A stretch of 64,000 nucleotides of DNA from Sordariomycetes sp. S80-01Y. Lineage: Eukaryota; Ascomycota; Sordariomycetes. The notes below the pieces were generated by a model. The model searched no databases, was not told where the DNA came from, and saw nothing but the letters and a program-made list of their open reading frames with translations. The position numbers and the translations under genes were made by a program. The stretch spans positions 2,852,001 through 2,916,000 of the forward strand of contig JAXQJY010000032.1 of assembly GCA_037042185.1 (NCBI GenBank), read 5' to 3'. Each line of letters opens with the position of its first letter. Position 1 is the stretch's first letter. Positions 12,611 to 23,960 of the stretch are shown piece by piece.

Positions 12611-13990
12611 ATGTCCTCACCGAACTCGCCACTAGGCAGGCTGTCCCTCGACGCAATGCCCCCAACTACCCGGTCACGGGCGTCAACAATGGCGCCGCCA
12701 GATCCGCCCATCGAGATGATAGATCTCACGAGCTCGGAAGACGAGGACGACGACAGCTCGTCGGTCGCTCCATCCGAGGACGAGGAGTCGACCATGGTCC
12801 GCAGCCCTTCCAGGCTTCTGTACGACATCTCGTCGCTCCCTCAGGAGAAGCAGGCCTTCATCCGGGATGTCTTCAACGAGCCACCCCAGATAGCGCTGCA
12901 GCAGTGTCGGAGGATCGACGGGACCTATGCTTTCCAGATGACGGAGCTCATCACCCGGTCCATTAGGATCCACGACCAGGAGGATGGCTCTTCGCCCATG
13001 AGCTGCTCCTGCAAGGACAAGGACGACGGGCCTTGTTCGCATACGGTATGGCTGCTGGATCAGCTTGCAAAGCAGACGCTCTACGACCACGACCCGGCCC
13101 AGCCTTTGGTTATGTCTGAGGATGGATGCGTCAGTGAGCTGGGAGACCCGTTTAAAGCCATTGCGACGCACCATCTCGACGTCCTCGCCGCAGGTCTACA
13201 CTGTCAGGTCATAGACCCATCAACGGAAAAGGTTGACAGCACGAGGGCGATAGAAGCACGCGAGCTCCTCGCCTCGGTCTACAACCAGCCCCCGGAGGGC
13301 TTCCGCCATGATATCTTCAACAATCCCACAAAGGGCACGAGGCCCGTCAAGCGTCACGATCTGCAACAGACAGTATTCCGGATGCTGGTCGACAACAGTC
13401 ACTTCTTCAACTACTTCCACTCTCTATCCCGTTGCTCCGATCCGATCAACGATCCATTCCGTAAACTGAGCCAGCGGGTCGATCTCGTGTTGCAACACCT
13501 CGACGAACCCCAAGAGGCTGATGCTACCGTTGAGTGGGCAGCAAGACACATCGCAGGATGCGTTAGGCAAATTCACTCCAACGTCTTCTCTCGCGACGAT
13601 CCGCTCACGCCCGGCGAAGCCGACTCGGCAGCATCAGCTCTAGTCCACATCCTGGCCTCCATCATCGACCATCACGCCCCCACAGAGAAGGGCCGCACAG
13701 GCCGTCGACCTGCACCTTTACGCAGCCACGGAAGCCTGTATCACCGCCTGATCGGCGACAGGGACAACGACTTCATCATCGCCACCCTCGAGAGCATCCC
13801 CGAGGCTGCGAGCCCGTTCCTGCATAGCTTGGAGGAGCTGCTCGACCGTTCGAGCACGTACGGGGTCCCCGCGACGTACGTGGAGAAGTTCAGGACCCTG
13901 TTCGGGAGGCTCCGGAAGTCGAGGACCGGCGCGGGGGTAAAGAGACGGAGCTACGACGGCGGCGGCAGGAGGAGCAAGAGGAGAGCGTGA
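12611..13990 (+). CDS. SWIM zinc-finger protein with a possible SUMO-interacting motif
   Basis: An intronless 459-aa frame from ATG 12611; another ATG at 12656 would shorten it by 15 residues. The SWIM-type metal site CxC-x7-CxH is seen as C132, C134, C142 and H144. SWIM domains are known to bind DNA or proteins and occur in recombination and ubiquitin-related factors. Residues 37-48 read IDLTSSEDEDDD, a hydrophobic core followed by acidic residues typical of SUMO-interacting motifs; that role is inferred. The rest is mostly helical without a known domain. The C-terminus is strongly basic (KRRSYDGGGRRSKRRA), a likely nuclear localisation signal. The combination suggests a nuclear protein. I do not recognise a named orthologue. 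Confidence 0.78.
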   Translation: MSSPNSPLGRLSLDAMPPTTRSRASTMAPPDPPIEMIDLTSSEDEDDDSSSVAPSEDEESTMVRSPSRLLYDISSLPQEKQAFIRDVFNEPPQIALQQCRRIDGTYAFQMTELITRSIRIHDQEDGSSPMSCSCKDKDDGPCSHTVWLLDQLAKQTLYDHDPAQPLVMSEDGCVSELGDPFKAIATHHLDVLAAGLHCQVIDPSTEKVDSTRAIEARELLASVYNQPPEGFRHDIFNNPTKGTRPVKRHDLQQTVFRMLVDNSHFFNYFHSLSRCSDPINDPFRKLSQRVDLVLQHLDEPQEADATVEWAARHIAGCVRQIHSNVFSRDDPLTPGEADSAASALVHILASIIDHHAPTEKGRTGRRPAPLRSHGSLYHRLIGDRDNDFIIATLESIPEAASPFLHSLEELLDRSSTYGVPATYVEKFRTLFGRLRKSRTGAGVKRRSYDGGGRRSKRRA

Positions 13991-14589
13991 GGCGAGGCGG
14001 AGGATAAGCACGAGGGGGAGGGCTGATTTACCCTGACACCGCGTGAACCTGGATATTCGCTCCGGCTGATTGCGCGAGCTACCTGTCTCGTTCACATTCA
14101 TGTCAAGGGCAGCCGGGATTTGTTGTCCTGCCAGCTCCAGACAGACCTCGCCACCGCGTCGGCCAAAGCGAGGCGGAAGATCGCTGGCCAGGCCAGTGAG
14201 GCGGGTCGCGAAGCCTGGCGCGTGACGAACTTATGGGTCTACACGTAGCTCGTGTAACTTGCATTTGGCAAAGCGCGGCTTTTTCCAATGGCTGTGTGGT
14301 GTTGTGGTTACACAGCATGTGGCATTTTGCCGACGAGGCCGCTGCGCGATTTCGACAGCGAAAAGGCGGTGGTGTACGAGAGGCGGACGGCCATGATGTC
14401 GTCATATGAAGATTCATGTGGAAGAAGCTATCGCGAAGATCTCGATGCTGAAAAGTGTTCTATGTGTAGGCATGATGCTAGAGCCGCAATGAGGAATTGG
14501 ATACTAAGGAGCATGCGTGTGGCTCGCCAATGTGAACAACCATGAAAGAACAAAGGAACAAGGGAACCAAGAGCCCGCCAACTCCTTCT
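13991..14589. other. Intergenic region between convergent genes
   Basis: About 600 nt separating the 3' ends of the SWIM protein gene and the kinase-like gene. I see nothing beyond short chance frames. Confidence 0.5.
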
Positions 14590-16320
14590 TCAGCTTGAGA
14601 TCATACCGTCCTGGAAAGCCTGAAGCTCTGCGTAGACCTCGCGAAGTGTCGGCCTGTCGTAGTAGTTTTCCCTCCAATCTCCTTTTTTCATGCCGTCAGC
14701 ACGCTCACGCAGCCAGTCTTCTGACGCCTTGATCTCCTGAGCCCACCACTCCTGAGCCGTCTGCTGAACCTGCTGCGCTGTGGAGCGACCGGTGTGCTCG
14801 AGCTCCCTAAGCACGAGTTGATTTCCGTCCCTGACTACGTATTTGCTCAGACCGGGCCTTCTGCCTCTGGTGCAACTATCGATGAGGTTTCGAATAGGCT
14901 CAGGGGTTTTCGTGTATCCTGGGAAGTCGACCCATGGCTCCCAGCGGTAGGACATCCATACCGCCGCCCGCTGAGGGGCGCTCTTGGCTTCGAAGAGACA
15001 CCAGAGCACCCGCGCAAGCATGTAGACCTCGCAAGCTTCTTGCTCGACAGGCGTGAGACAAGCCCAGGAGATGTTGTAGCCTTCGTTGGGCCACTTGTAG
15101 TCTTCGCCCTCGTTGATGTGCTCCCACCCCGGCAAGAGACTGGAGAGAAGCCCACGGTACTTCTGGGCGATGTGCTCAGGTATGTCCTCGTCTCGCGCAA
15201 GTGTGCAAACATAGTCGATTGCGTTGACCTCGGGCGCCCCAAATTCGCACCACACCCCACGTTGTTCGAAGTCCACCATAACCAAATCTCGTGACTCGGT
15301 GAGGACAATATTGTCTAGCCGCAGATCCGGGTAGAACATACCCGGGACTGTCCGCAAGTGAATCAAGGCGGATGTTAGCTGGAGGCTCCATTTGACCTTG
15401 TCGGCGAGTGAGACCTGGCCATGCAATTCAAGGAATGGGACCAGCTCGCGCATGCTGCCGTGCTTGTGAAGTTCGAGTATGAAGCCTACGACAGCAGTTT
15501 TGCCCCCGAAACTACATTTCTTCGTCACTAGGTGTGACGGACGGGACATGACGTTAGGATGTGGGGGTATTTTAAGCAGCTGCCGAAGCTCGTGGTAAAG
15601 GTACTTCGAGTAACTCGTGAGGCCTTTGAAGATAGATGTCTTCCCTCCCAGTCGAACGAGACTCACGCTATCGTGAAGCTGCTCCAGGTAAACTAGCTCG
15701 CCCAGATCCACACTGGGCGGAAAGCATTTGATTTGGTCGTCGGCCCAATGATTCTGCAGTACGGCCAGCGGCAAGAGCTGCCTTTCGAGGAAATGCGCAT
15801 TAGCAACGACAATGACTGCATCCGCAACGTTGACAGGCATGTTGCGGAGAATGATCCTAGACCCAAAAGCGACGTTATCGTAGATCTTGCGCGGGTCCTC
15901 CATCCTGGACGCCCAGTGATGTAGAATCCTCAAAACATGCCTCATGAAGCCGAGCTTTTCAATGCAAGCCTTGTCTCTTGTGTGGAAGGTATAGTCAACA
16001 TCAAGTAGCCGACGAAGCTCCGGGTGAATTGCAGCAGGCTCCGGTGTGAAGACATCCATTCGGAGGGGCGGCATGTGCTTGTAGAAGAGTGGTGTCGCAT
16101 AAATCTGTCCGCCAAACCCCGTGCATCCATCTATTTTCCACAGCGGCCGCGCAGGGACGTCAAGACTGTCAATGCGGTTCTTCGGGTTGAGCATGGACTG
16201 TTCCCAGGAAGGATCAGGCTGCGCTGTCGACAGTTTAGCCCCACCGTTGACCTTTGGCACCTCACAAAAGGCTGCTGTGGGATGGATCACATCATGAATA
16301 GCTTGCTCGCTAAGGTCCAT
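14590..16320 (-). CDS. Divergent fungal protein kinase-like protein (DFE in place of DFG)
   Basis: An intronless 576-aa frame. The C-terminal two thirds look like a protein kinase fold: putative ATP-site Lys232 in SIFKGL, helix-C Glu244 in LYHELRQLL, a catalytic loop YPDLRLDN with Asp332 and Asn337, and the metal site VDFEQRG with Asp350, where Glu352 replaces the usual Gly. The catalytic Asp is preceded by YP rather than HR. The N-terminal 200 residues match nothing I know. Such divergent kinases are common in plant-associated Sordariomycetes; activity cannot be judged from sequence. The C-terminus has a Trp-rich helix (EWWAQEIKASEDWLRERAD). No membrane segment is seen. It could be an aminoglycoside-phosphotransferase-like kinase instead of a Ser/Thr kinase. 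Confidence 0.8.
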   Translation of the reverse strand: MDLSEQAIHDVIHPTAAFCEVPKVNGGAKLSTAQPDPSWEQSMLNPKNRIDSLDVPARPLWKIDGCTGFGGQIYATPLFYKHMPPLRMDVFTPEPAAIHPELRRLLDVDYTFHTRDKACIEKLGFMRHVLRILHHWASRMEDPRKIYDNVAFGSRIILRNMPVNVADAVIVVANAHFLERQLLPLAVLQNHWADDQIKCFPPSVDLGELVYLEQLHDSVSLVRLGGKTSIFKGLTSYSKYLYHELRQLLKIPPHPNVMSRPSHLVTKKCSFGGKTAVVGFILELHKHGSMRELVPFLELHGQVSLADKVKWSLQLTSALIHLRTVPGMFYPDLRLDNIVLTESRDLVMVDFEQRGVWCEFGAPEVNAIDYVCTLARDEDIPEHIAQKYRGLLSSLLPGWEHINEGEDYKWPNEGYNISWACLTPVEQEACEVYMLARVLWCLFEAKSAPQRAAVWMSYRWEPWVDFPGYTKTPEPIRNLIDSCTRGRRPGLSKYVVRDGNQLVLRELEHTGRSTAQQVQQTAQEWWAQEIKASEDWLRERADGMKKGDWRENYYDRPTLREVYAELQAFQDGMISS

Positions 16321-19300
16321 GGTGACTCCACGTCGGAGATCGGATGGCCGGCACGATGTAACTTTGCCGAGTTGGGGCTTCAGGCAGGTGCTGAGACAGC
16401 GGCGGATGGTGCTGTGTCTGCAGACAAGACTGTCAAGAAGGTTGAGTCCCAGAGGATCGTCTTCATTAAGGCGGTGTAGGGAATCTCGACCAGGTAACCT
16501 GACAGCCGTTGGGTGCGATGGGAAGAGGTAAGACTCGGCTGTGTCGAGATTTCCGTAAAGTAGTTGCGCAAGTGGGCTGTGGATGACAGCTGAGTGTCAC
16601 AGCCGCATGCGACCACGCGATTTGCCAGAGGTGAGCAAGAGCGACACCGTCATGTCATGGTAAGTCCAGGTCAGGCACTGCGGGTGAGTTGGTTGTGCCA
16701 TGCGACTGGCTCATTTCGGCGTGCTGATAAATCACATGATTGGATGGGCTCCTACGTACCTTGAGGTGACGGATCGCTGTAGCCCTGTTTGCAATAAAGC
16801 GGTTCATTGCAGGACAAACCCGCCATCAATTTCCCCGAGAGCCAGATCAGCCTTCTCCTGGCTGGGCGTGGCTGTCGTCGTCGTCAACAATGGGGTCTCA
16901 GAGCCTTCCGAGTGTCAAAATGCCTGGCGACCAAAGCTCGGCCAGTGAAGGAGACCTCTAGCACTCGCTAGAGCAAGCGAACCACCAGGTGCATCGCAGA
17001 TATATGACTCCGTTGCGCCGGCACCGGCACGTACTCAGAGTCGACCTAGCAATCGCTTTCGTCAAGTGGTGCGATCTTGAGTTCGTTTCGGTGCAGGCGC
17101 AACGAGGTTTCCGCGTCGTCGACCGTGATTCTAGGCCGGCGCATAGACGGGAGGAAAGATGCAGGCAACCTAGTCAGTTTGCAGAGCAAGACGAATCGAC
17201 GCGAAAATGAACAGTTTGCAGCTTAGCTTTCGTGCCTATAAGTTAGTCAACGCATCCAAGACACTGGGATTGATACGGTCGTGCACTCACCCTGACAGGT
17301 AGTTCTCCAATAGCTCAGTGATTAAGCTGATTTTCTGAGTCTACCTGATCATGTATGTGGCTGGCTCAGCTTTAGAGTGGGACGAGAAAGGAGGGATACC
17401 CTCTTTGTACCTGATGAGACCGAGGGTGAAGCTCTTTAGGTCTGAGGTGGGAGGGCACGAAACAACCTTAGGCAACACTAGAGGGCTGGAGGAGGCCAAT
17501 GCAACGCTTTGTCGAGGGCAGTGAAATGGGTTGTTGGGGGCTTGGTTCGTTGGATTTGGATCCTATGCCCTCGAATGGCAGTCTCGCAAGCCGCATCTGG
17601 CTGCATTTAGCAGCACTGAGCTCCTGGGGGCAGTCCTCGCCTCGAGGTCGAGTTCGGAGCAAGGGTGTGCTGCCGCGTTTCTTGCCATTTCTCCATTCCC
17701 GCAACTCAGCAAGCGTTGGAGGCTAACACGATCGATCCCAATGTGATGACGGAGAGGTGTCATTGCGAGAATCCTCAGTACCACAGGCGCTCATGGAACA
17801 TCTGCGTGATAGCTTCAGGTACCTGCTGTCCCCGAGCGTGACTGTTCCGAGATACTTGGCCTCGACCGTCGTCCGGTGACGGATGGTGTTCCGTATCGAC
17901 CTGGCTGAGAGACAGGGTTGGACATCACCGGTCTAGGGCGAGTAAGCCAATGGGCACGAGCATCCGGCCATTTTCGGGCGGGACGTTGCAAGCGTAGCTG
18001 CCTCAATAAGAGTTTGCTGCAGCAACATGAGCTGACCAGACGCAGCATGGGGGATGACAGATGGATCGATGGGACCGCTCGGTCAACTTAGTCGCCTCTG
18101 ACAGTGATACCATCCCCACTTGAAGCTTGACAGGGTCCTCACCGGTGTGGTGAGGCGAGGCGGCTGCCGAGTGTGATTACAACGGAACCAGCCACCTCGA
18201 TATCGAAACCGCCAGGCAAGGTTCGCGGCCCCGTGCCGTGGGAAGAGAAAAACAATCCCGCTCGGCCGGCTGCATCGGTGCCTTGTTTGCTTGCTTGCCT
18301 CCTTGAAGTCGCTTGACGAACGGTTGGGCAATAGGCGCCATGAGTTTGTTCGGAACGCCAATCGGATCCATCAGCTCCCTGACGAGGTGTCTGTAGGCAG
18401 GTCAAAAGCCGAGACGGTGGAGCCTGCCATGTGTTTCGACCTGCCTCGAGTCTCTTAATACCGAGCATTAAGAAGTAAAGCATCTGGTGGGGTCTGGAAT
18501 TGAAGGCGGAAGCAAGTTGCCACTACTGCCGCTGGTGCTGATGCTGGTGCCAGCCAGTTCCTGAAGTTAAAGTGTCACCGTCACCGTCGGCATTAGGTAA
18601 TCCAAGTTAACACTATGAGGTAGGCAGGAGCGAGCGTCGACACGATGTCTTCTGGGGAATGAGCCTCTAACGACATAACTCGGTTGTTACCTGTAGTGCC
18701 TTGCGTCCTAGCAGTTCCTACCGCATGTACCTGAAGTATGGTACCTTCCCTTTTGGCTTCCAGGATTATTTGATACTGTGGACTCCCACGAGTATGTCAG
18801 TGCTCTCGACAATAGAAGCTCGCCCCCCCCCCCCCCGGCCGCGAGCATCTCAGCTCTGGCACGCACACAAGGTGCTCTGACCTGCCACCCAATTCAGGTA
18901 GCCTCAACGCAGGCGGCATCGCAGGGCCGCAGGCACACTGTCAAGTGATGCTGCAGGGCGACGGAGCCCCTGCCACCGGCATGCGGACGAGCGATCCAAA
19001 TCAAATGGCACGCATTCGACGCGACACCAGATCAACCACCAGCTCCTGGTCGGTCCAAACCTGGCTGCGTCCTTGACTTCAATTCTTGCATCGTGCAGTG
19101 CCATGGTCAGCCCAACTGGCTCGATGGTCGGGGAGGTTGTTCACGCCGCCTCGACATTGGTTCTCCGCCTCACCGGTCCCCGCACACAACGACAAAGATA
19201 GCCACGATCTATCGACCGGTGTGGTTTCACAAGGCAGAGTCAATGCGGGTCATGCCTGCCCCATGCCTAGTCCGTCCACATCCCTCATTCCCACATGCCT

Positions 19301-20993
19301 CTGATCACGGTTTCCATCGCCCGCTGTCGACACCAGCAGCATCGCCTCTCGTTGCCTCGGTTCTAGCTTTGTACCTTCCGTTAGCTATGGGTCTCGAGCT
19401 GAGGCGGTCGGATGAGAGACAAGACGCCTTCATACCGTTGCTCAAGTGCAATGGCGTACCAGCAGTGCACGTGCGCCTCCGCCCACGAATTACGCCTGTG
19501 CATGCATGCACATCCGGGGCAGTGGCCAGTCACGTACGCCCACAAAGCCCGCTGCTGCCGCTGTCGCTCAGCATGCCCTGCCGTCACCCTCGACAGAGCG
19601 GAAGATGAGCCCGAGGATGCAGATTTCGCGTACCTTACCTGGCCTCCAACCTCACGCCTGACGCTCGCTACCAACAGCCATTCGGTCAAAGGTTGAGCGA
19701 GTCAAGGCTTGCGGCTCCCGGACGGCGCATCATGAACATCACTGGCAGACAGAACCTTGCGCCCAAAGTGATGCAGGGATTTCCACTCCGAGCAGCGTCC
19801 ACCTCAACAGGCCTCCCACCCCATCTCCCTGGCTTGCCGTCAGCTTCGCCCTCGACCGCTACAAAATTGGTCTGGATCGTCTTCTCACCCATCCACATCG
19901 TCGGCGATGGTGCCATGGACTGGCGCTGGGGATTCGGAACACAGGACTTCACTTCACAATGGCCAGCCCTCTATCCGTAGAAGCGACAAGTCCCTGTGAC
20001 GGCAACCCCACCCTTCCCGTCTGCAACCTGACCCCTGTCTTCCGCCTCGAGTCCTTGCGGGCTGCTCTGTTTATTCGTTGGCCCACCTGGCTTGGAGGCA
20101 GACAAGGCTCTCAACTGCAGAACAGCGGACACGGAAGCCCAATGAGAACCCGGCTCTGGAGCACTGAGGCAACGTCCCGGTTCTGCGGATAGAAAATCCG
20201 TGTCGGACATGCCAGAGTATCCCTCAGACCGGTCAGAGATAATTCAGCACGGAGCCTCGCTCTCGCCCGACCATTGTCTCACCGAGTTCTCTCTTCCCTC
20301 TGTCAGACCAGACCATCGTCGACGTGCGCCCAACCGGTGCAATTGCCTAGCGGTAGAGGCTGTCGCTCTCAGGCACGCAACACACGCCTCCCAAGCACCC
20401 GTCGCCTTGGTCGCGGACGCAGCAGGCCACGCAGCCCCCCTATTACCTGGGCCCAGCAGTTCTGATAGTGCCCATTGCGTGCTGCCCCCAGCGGCCTGGC
20501 CATTGCCCAGACGCGCCGCTACATCTGTCCCGATACAACCTCGACGTCTTGGCACCACCTGGGTCAGCGCAAGCCAAATCAGTACCCCGTGCTACGTACG
20601 TTCCTCTTCTAGGAGCCCTCCGCTCTCCGCCAGCTTCCCACCTGTCTTCCTCGGCGGCCGGTCTTGAAGTCGCTCTCTGCTTTAAGCCCCTTCCGGCAAG
20701 GGTTCCCCCTAGCCCCTCGACCCTGAAAGGGTGCACAGAGAGCCGTCAACTTCATCCCGGTAAAAGGCTTCGGTGGCACGGTAGCCACCCACCCCCTCCC
20801 TTGCCCATCGAACTTACCAACTTACCTACTCCGTACATGGGCGTGCGCGCGGTCTCGGACTGCAAAGTACCTGCCTTGATCTCCCCGTCTCTTTGCTATC
20901 CAAGATACCTCGCCGACCCCGGCGACGGTACCTCTGCCATTCCTTCGCGCTCCACGGCCTTGGTCCTCCACACCCTGTCTCACTGCCGTCATC
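16321..20993. other. Long region with no supportable gene
   Basis: About 4.7 kb between the divergent kinase-like gene and the zinc-cluster regulator. Frames are short and without recognisable domains. A 14-nt poly-C run lies at 18823-18836. From about 19250 to 20990 the plus strand is C-rich with many open frames but no domain, consistent with a long promoter and leader for the regulator. Confidence 0.45.
18823..18836 (+). repeat. Poly-C tract (14 nt)
   Basis: An uninterrupted run of 14 C in non-coding sequence. Length is likely variable or error-prone in sequencing. Confidence 0.85.
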
Positions 20994-23960
20994 ATGGTAA
21001 GTGCTAGTTTCCTTGACTCTCCCTGGTTGGCGGCTCCATGCGTTGGGGGTTCATGACCGATGTTCGCTTCCTACTTTTACGTTCTCTTCGCCCCTGGTCC
21101 CACAATCATCCACACACCCCGTATCTTCTCGTCCAAGACTTCAATACCTCGTCACGCATTGTACTCGGGACTTGCTCCAAAATTTTTCATTGGCCCATTC
21201 TTCACAACTTTTCTTCTTCGAAGCGGTGAATTGATGGTTTGACAGGAGTTTCACGAGCCTCCTAACCCCACGCGGTCCCGTGGTCCGTCCTGGGACGAGA
21301 CGGCGCTGTCCGCTCTGCCAGCATCGTCCGCGGCATACTCATCGTATCTTCCTCGTTCTGAGGACCTCTCAACTTATTATCCCCTCGAGTTCCCCTCGCT
21401 CTCCCCACAATCACCTCACTTCTACGGCCTCTCGACTGGCACTCGGTATCCCTACCATGCTAGTGAGCTTCAACCGCAACCACACAAACGACGGAGAATA
21501 GACACTGGTCCCTCAACCTCTTCAACATATTGTGACCCGGCGCACTCAAAAAGCTGTGAGCACGGGGACGATTCTGCTATGAAAGGCGAGCATCTCCGTG
21601 CCCAACTCTCCTTCCAGGCCGATTCCTCGCATGCCGCAACAGAGCCACCTCCTGGATGCCGCTCGTCGCCAAAGAGGACAATGGATCTCAGTTCACTGAG
21701 CGCCCTGCTCTGCCCATGTTGCGGCTTTGGCTGGAGCCAACCTGATGGTATGCTTAACTACATCCATTCTTCTAGAATTAAAGGGACATAAAGTATGACC
21801 CGAAAGCGAGGCGATGGTGCTGATGTATCAATGAGCAGGTTACCAACCCATCGTCGAAGCGACACCCGTGTATTATGGCCCCGAACGGCCGTACAACATG
21901 GAGAAGCCGCCATCAATGCATTTTAGGGTGCATGAGTCGCACAACCCCACGGCAACCAGTATGGAGCACCGCTTCCCTCCCTACAAGGATCAAACAGATA
22001 GTGAAACTCAGCTCATCCGAGGCCGTGGTGTTGCATCGCCATTGTCGGACAACGCGGAAGCAGACAATTTTCGAACGTTTCAGTACTACCAAGATCGAGA
22101 TGTCGATCACCAGATGCGTCGACAATCCGACAACGCATTTCTGGGGTCGGCAAGGGGCTGCGGGGGTGACTCGCCATCGACCCCGTTTTCTGCAAACCTC
22201 TTGACCCCTTCGCCAGTGTTCATTCAGGACGAAAGTCCGGGTGTTGCTTCCCTTCCCCAACATTACAGTGTTGTACCACCTCGCAGTACTCGCAACGGCG
22301 CGTTCCCAGATTCTCGGAACGATGTGTCCCGGGACGAGCAACAGCCAAACTTCGACATCCTGCAGCCCAATCAAAGGGGTGGCAAAAGGGGTCCGTTCAC
22401 CGATCCAACCCTGCGCGAGCAGACAGCCCAGACTAGGAAGATGGGTTCGTGCATCAGATGCAGGATGCAGCGCATTCGCGTGAGTATCCGGCCGGTTCGA
22501 TATTACCATTTGTCACTGCGATCTTCGTCAGCCGGAGCGTCGAGCTAACGTGAGTGGTTTAGTGTGAGCATAACTCCGAAGAGCCCAATGGCCCATGCAT
22601 GACCTGCAAAAAGGTTGTCAGTACAAAGGCCAGCCGCTTCCCGTGTCTGAGATACAAGATCACGGACGTGAGACTGTACAAACCCGGCCAGGCCAAGGGA
22701 TTCGAGTGGACCAGAAGATGGGACAACAACGTCTCTGACTCGATACAGAAATGGGCATCATCTGAAGTTAAGGTTATCCGCCTATCCGAAGGATATTCTG
22801 ATCAGACTCTTCAGTGTCGCGTTCGCAGGTTTGTACCCCAGCCTGGAGACAAGTTGACGCGATCTTGGAGTTACAACGGCGAAAAGAAGGAGGTTGAGCT
22901 TCCACCGTACGCCCTTGTGAGCATTGACGAGGGCAGATTTGCCTACGAGAAGCACATCGAGCGATCGCTCAACCAGACGTGCACTGCTCTGTGTGCCAAG
23001 GAGCCTGGCGGCTTGTTGTATAAGACCTACATGCAAATGCTGAAGCTTTGTAAGATCCAGGGAGCGACCGATGACGAGAAGCACGCGCGATCGCTCTTGC
23101 AAGAAACCTTCAAGTTGTGGATGTCGGTGCGACTCACCACCAAATCAGTCTTCATTGTGGGAGAGGAAACGCTCGGCATCTCCAGCCTTGACGAAACGAG
23201 TCCCACGCCGGGCCAGGTTCCCATTCCTTGTGTGATGGGTGCGCAGCTTGACCTCATCCTCATCCACCAGATTCAGAGCAAGTTGCGGCGCTCGGTCCTT
23301 GAAAAACTTGAAAAGATGGTTTCCAAGAGGAAGCACAACACCTGGATGGTCACATATCTTGTCACCTTCGTGTTGCTGCACAACACTTCCCTCATCACCG
23401 CACACGATGCCAGCTATGCACTCAAGCACCACATGGACGTGAGTCTGCTATACAAATTGCTCAGCGAGCGTTAGCTAACCGAGCTCTTCTCCAGCGCCGC
23501 TTCGCGCGAGAGGATAAGGTCAGGGAATACCACCTGGGTAGGTTCCGTCAATCCCATCATGGGTCATGGCACAAAAATCATAAACTTACGCGAAAAGGCG
23601 CCAACATCCTGCTTGCGCACTTCCATTACTGCAATAAAGGTGTCCACCCCTTCTCGGACGAATGCAAGGACCAGGATCTGCGAACACTGGCGGGCTTGAA
23701 TGAGGACCAGATCCAATTTATCCACGCGACTCGCAGCTATGTGAGACGGCACAGTGAGTTCCCAAAAAGCGCCGCTCGACGGTCCACGCCATGCCATGCC
23801 ATTCCCCGCTACCGAGTTCCTGGAGCAGCGCTAACGCGGGCTTGTGCGTCATGCAGAAAAAGAATGGGAGGATATCCGAGCCGGGGGGTCCTACGAGCAT
23901 GATTACTTTTTCGTCAGCCAGCTATTTGAGGAGCAATGGCAACCCCTGCACACCATCTAA
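20994..23960 (+). CDS. Zn2Cys6-type fungal transcription regulator, atypical central zinc cluster
   Basis: Exons 20994-20996 (the ATG only), 21246-21747, 21839-22479, 22563-23438, 23495-23537, 23598-23753 and 23857-23960 give 774 aa; every junction keeps frame. The zinc cluster is in the middle: C373, C376, C383, C394, C397, C410. This is CX2CX6CX10CX2CX12C, with a last spacer longer than the usual 6-8. The Cys motif is split by an intron between R382 and C383. The first 370 residues are Ser/Pro/Tyr-rich and probably disordered, with a basic patch HKRRRID. The region after the cluster (TDVRLYKPGQAKGFEWTRRW onward) is well-ordered and helical, as in a fungal family of C6 regulators I recognise only loosely. 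Because the start codon abuts a 249-nt intron, translation needs that splice. Target genes are unknown. Confidence 0.85.

Noticed and set aside
17296-17350. tRNA-like A-box pattern (TAGCTCAGTG)
   Set aside because: No matching T-loop, acceptor stem or anticodon arm could be formed around it.
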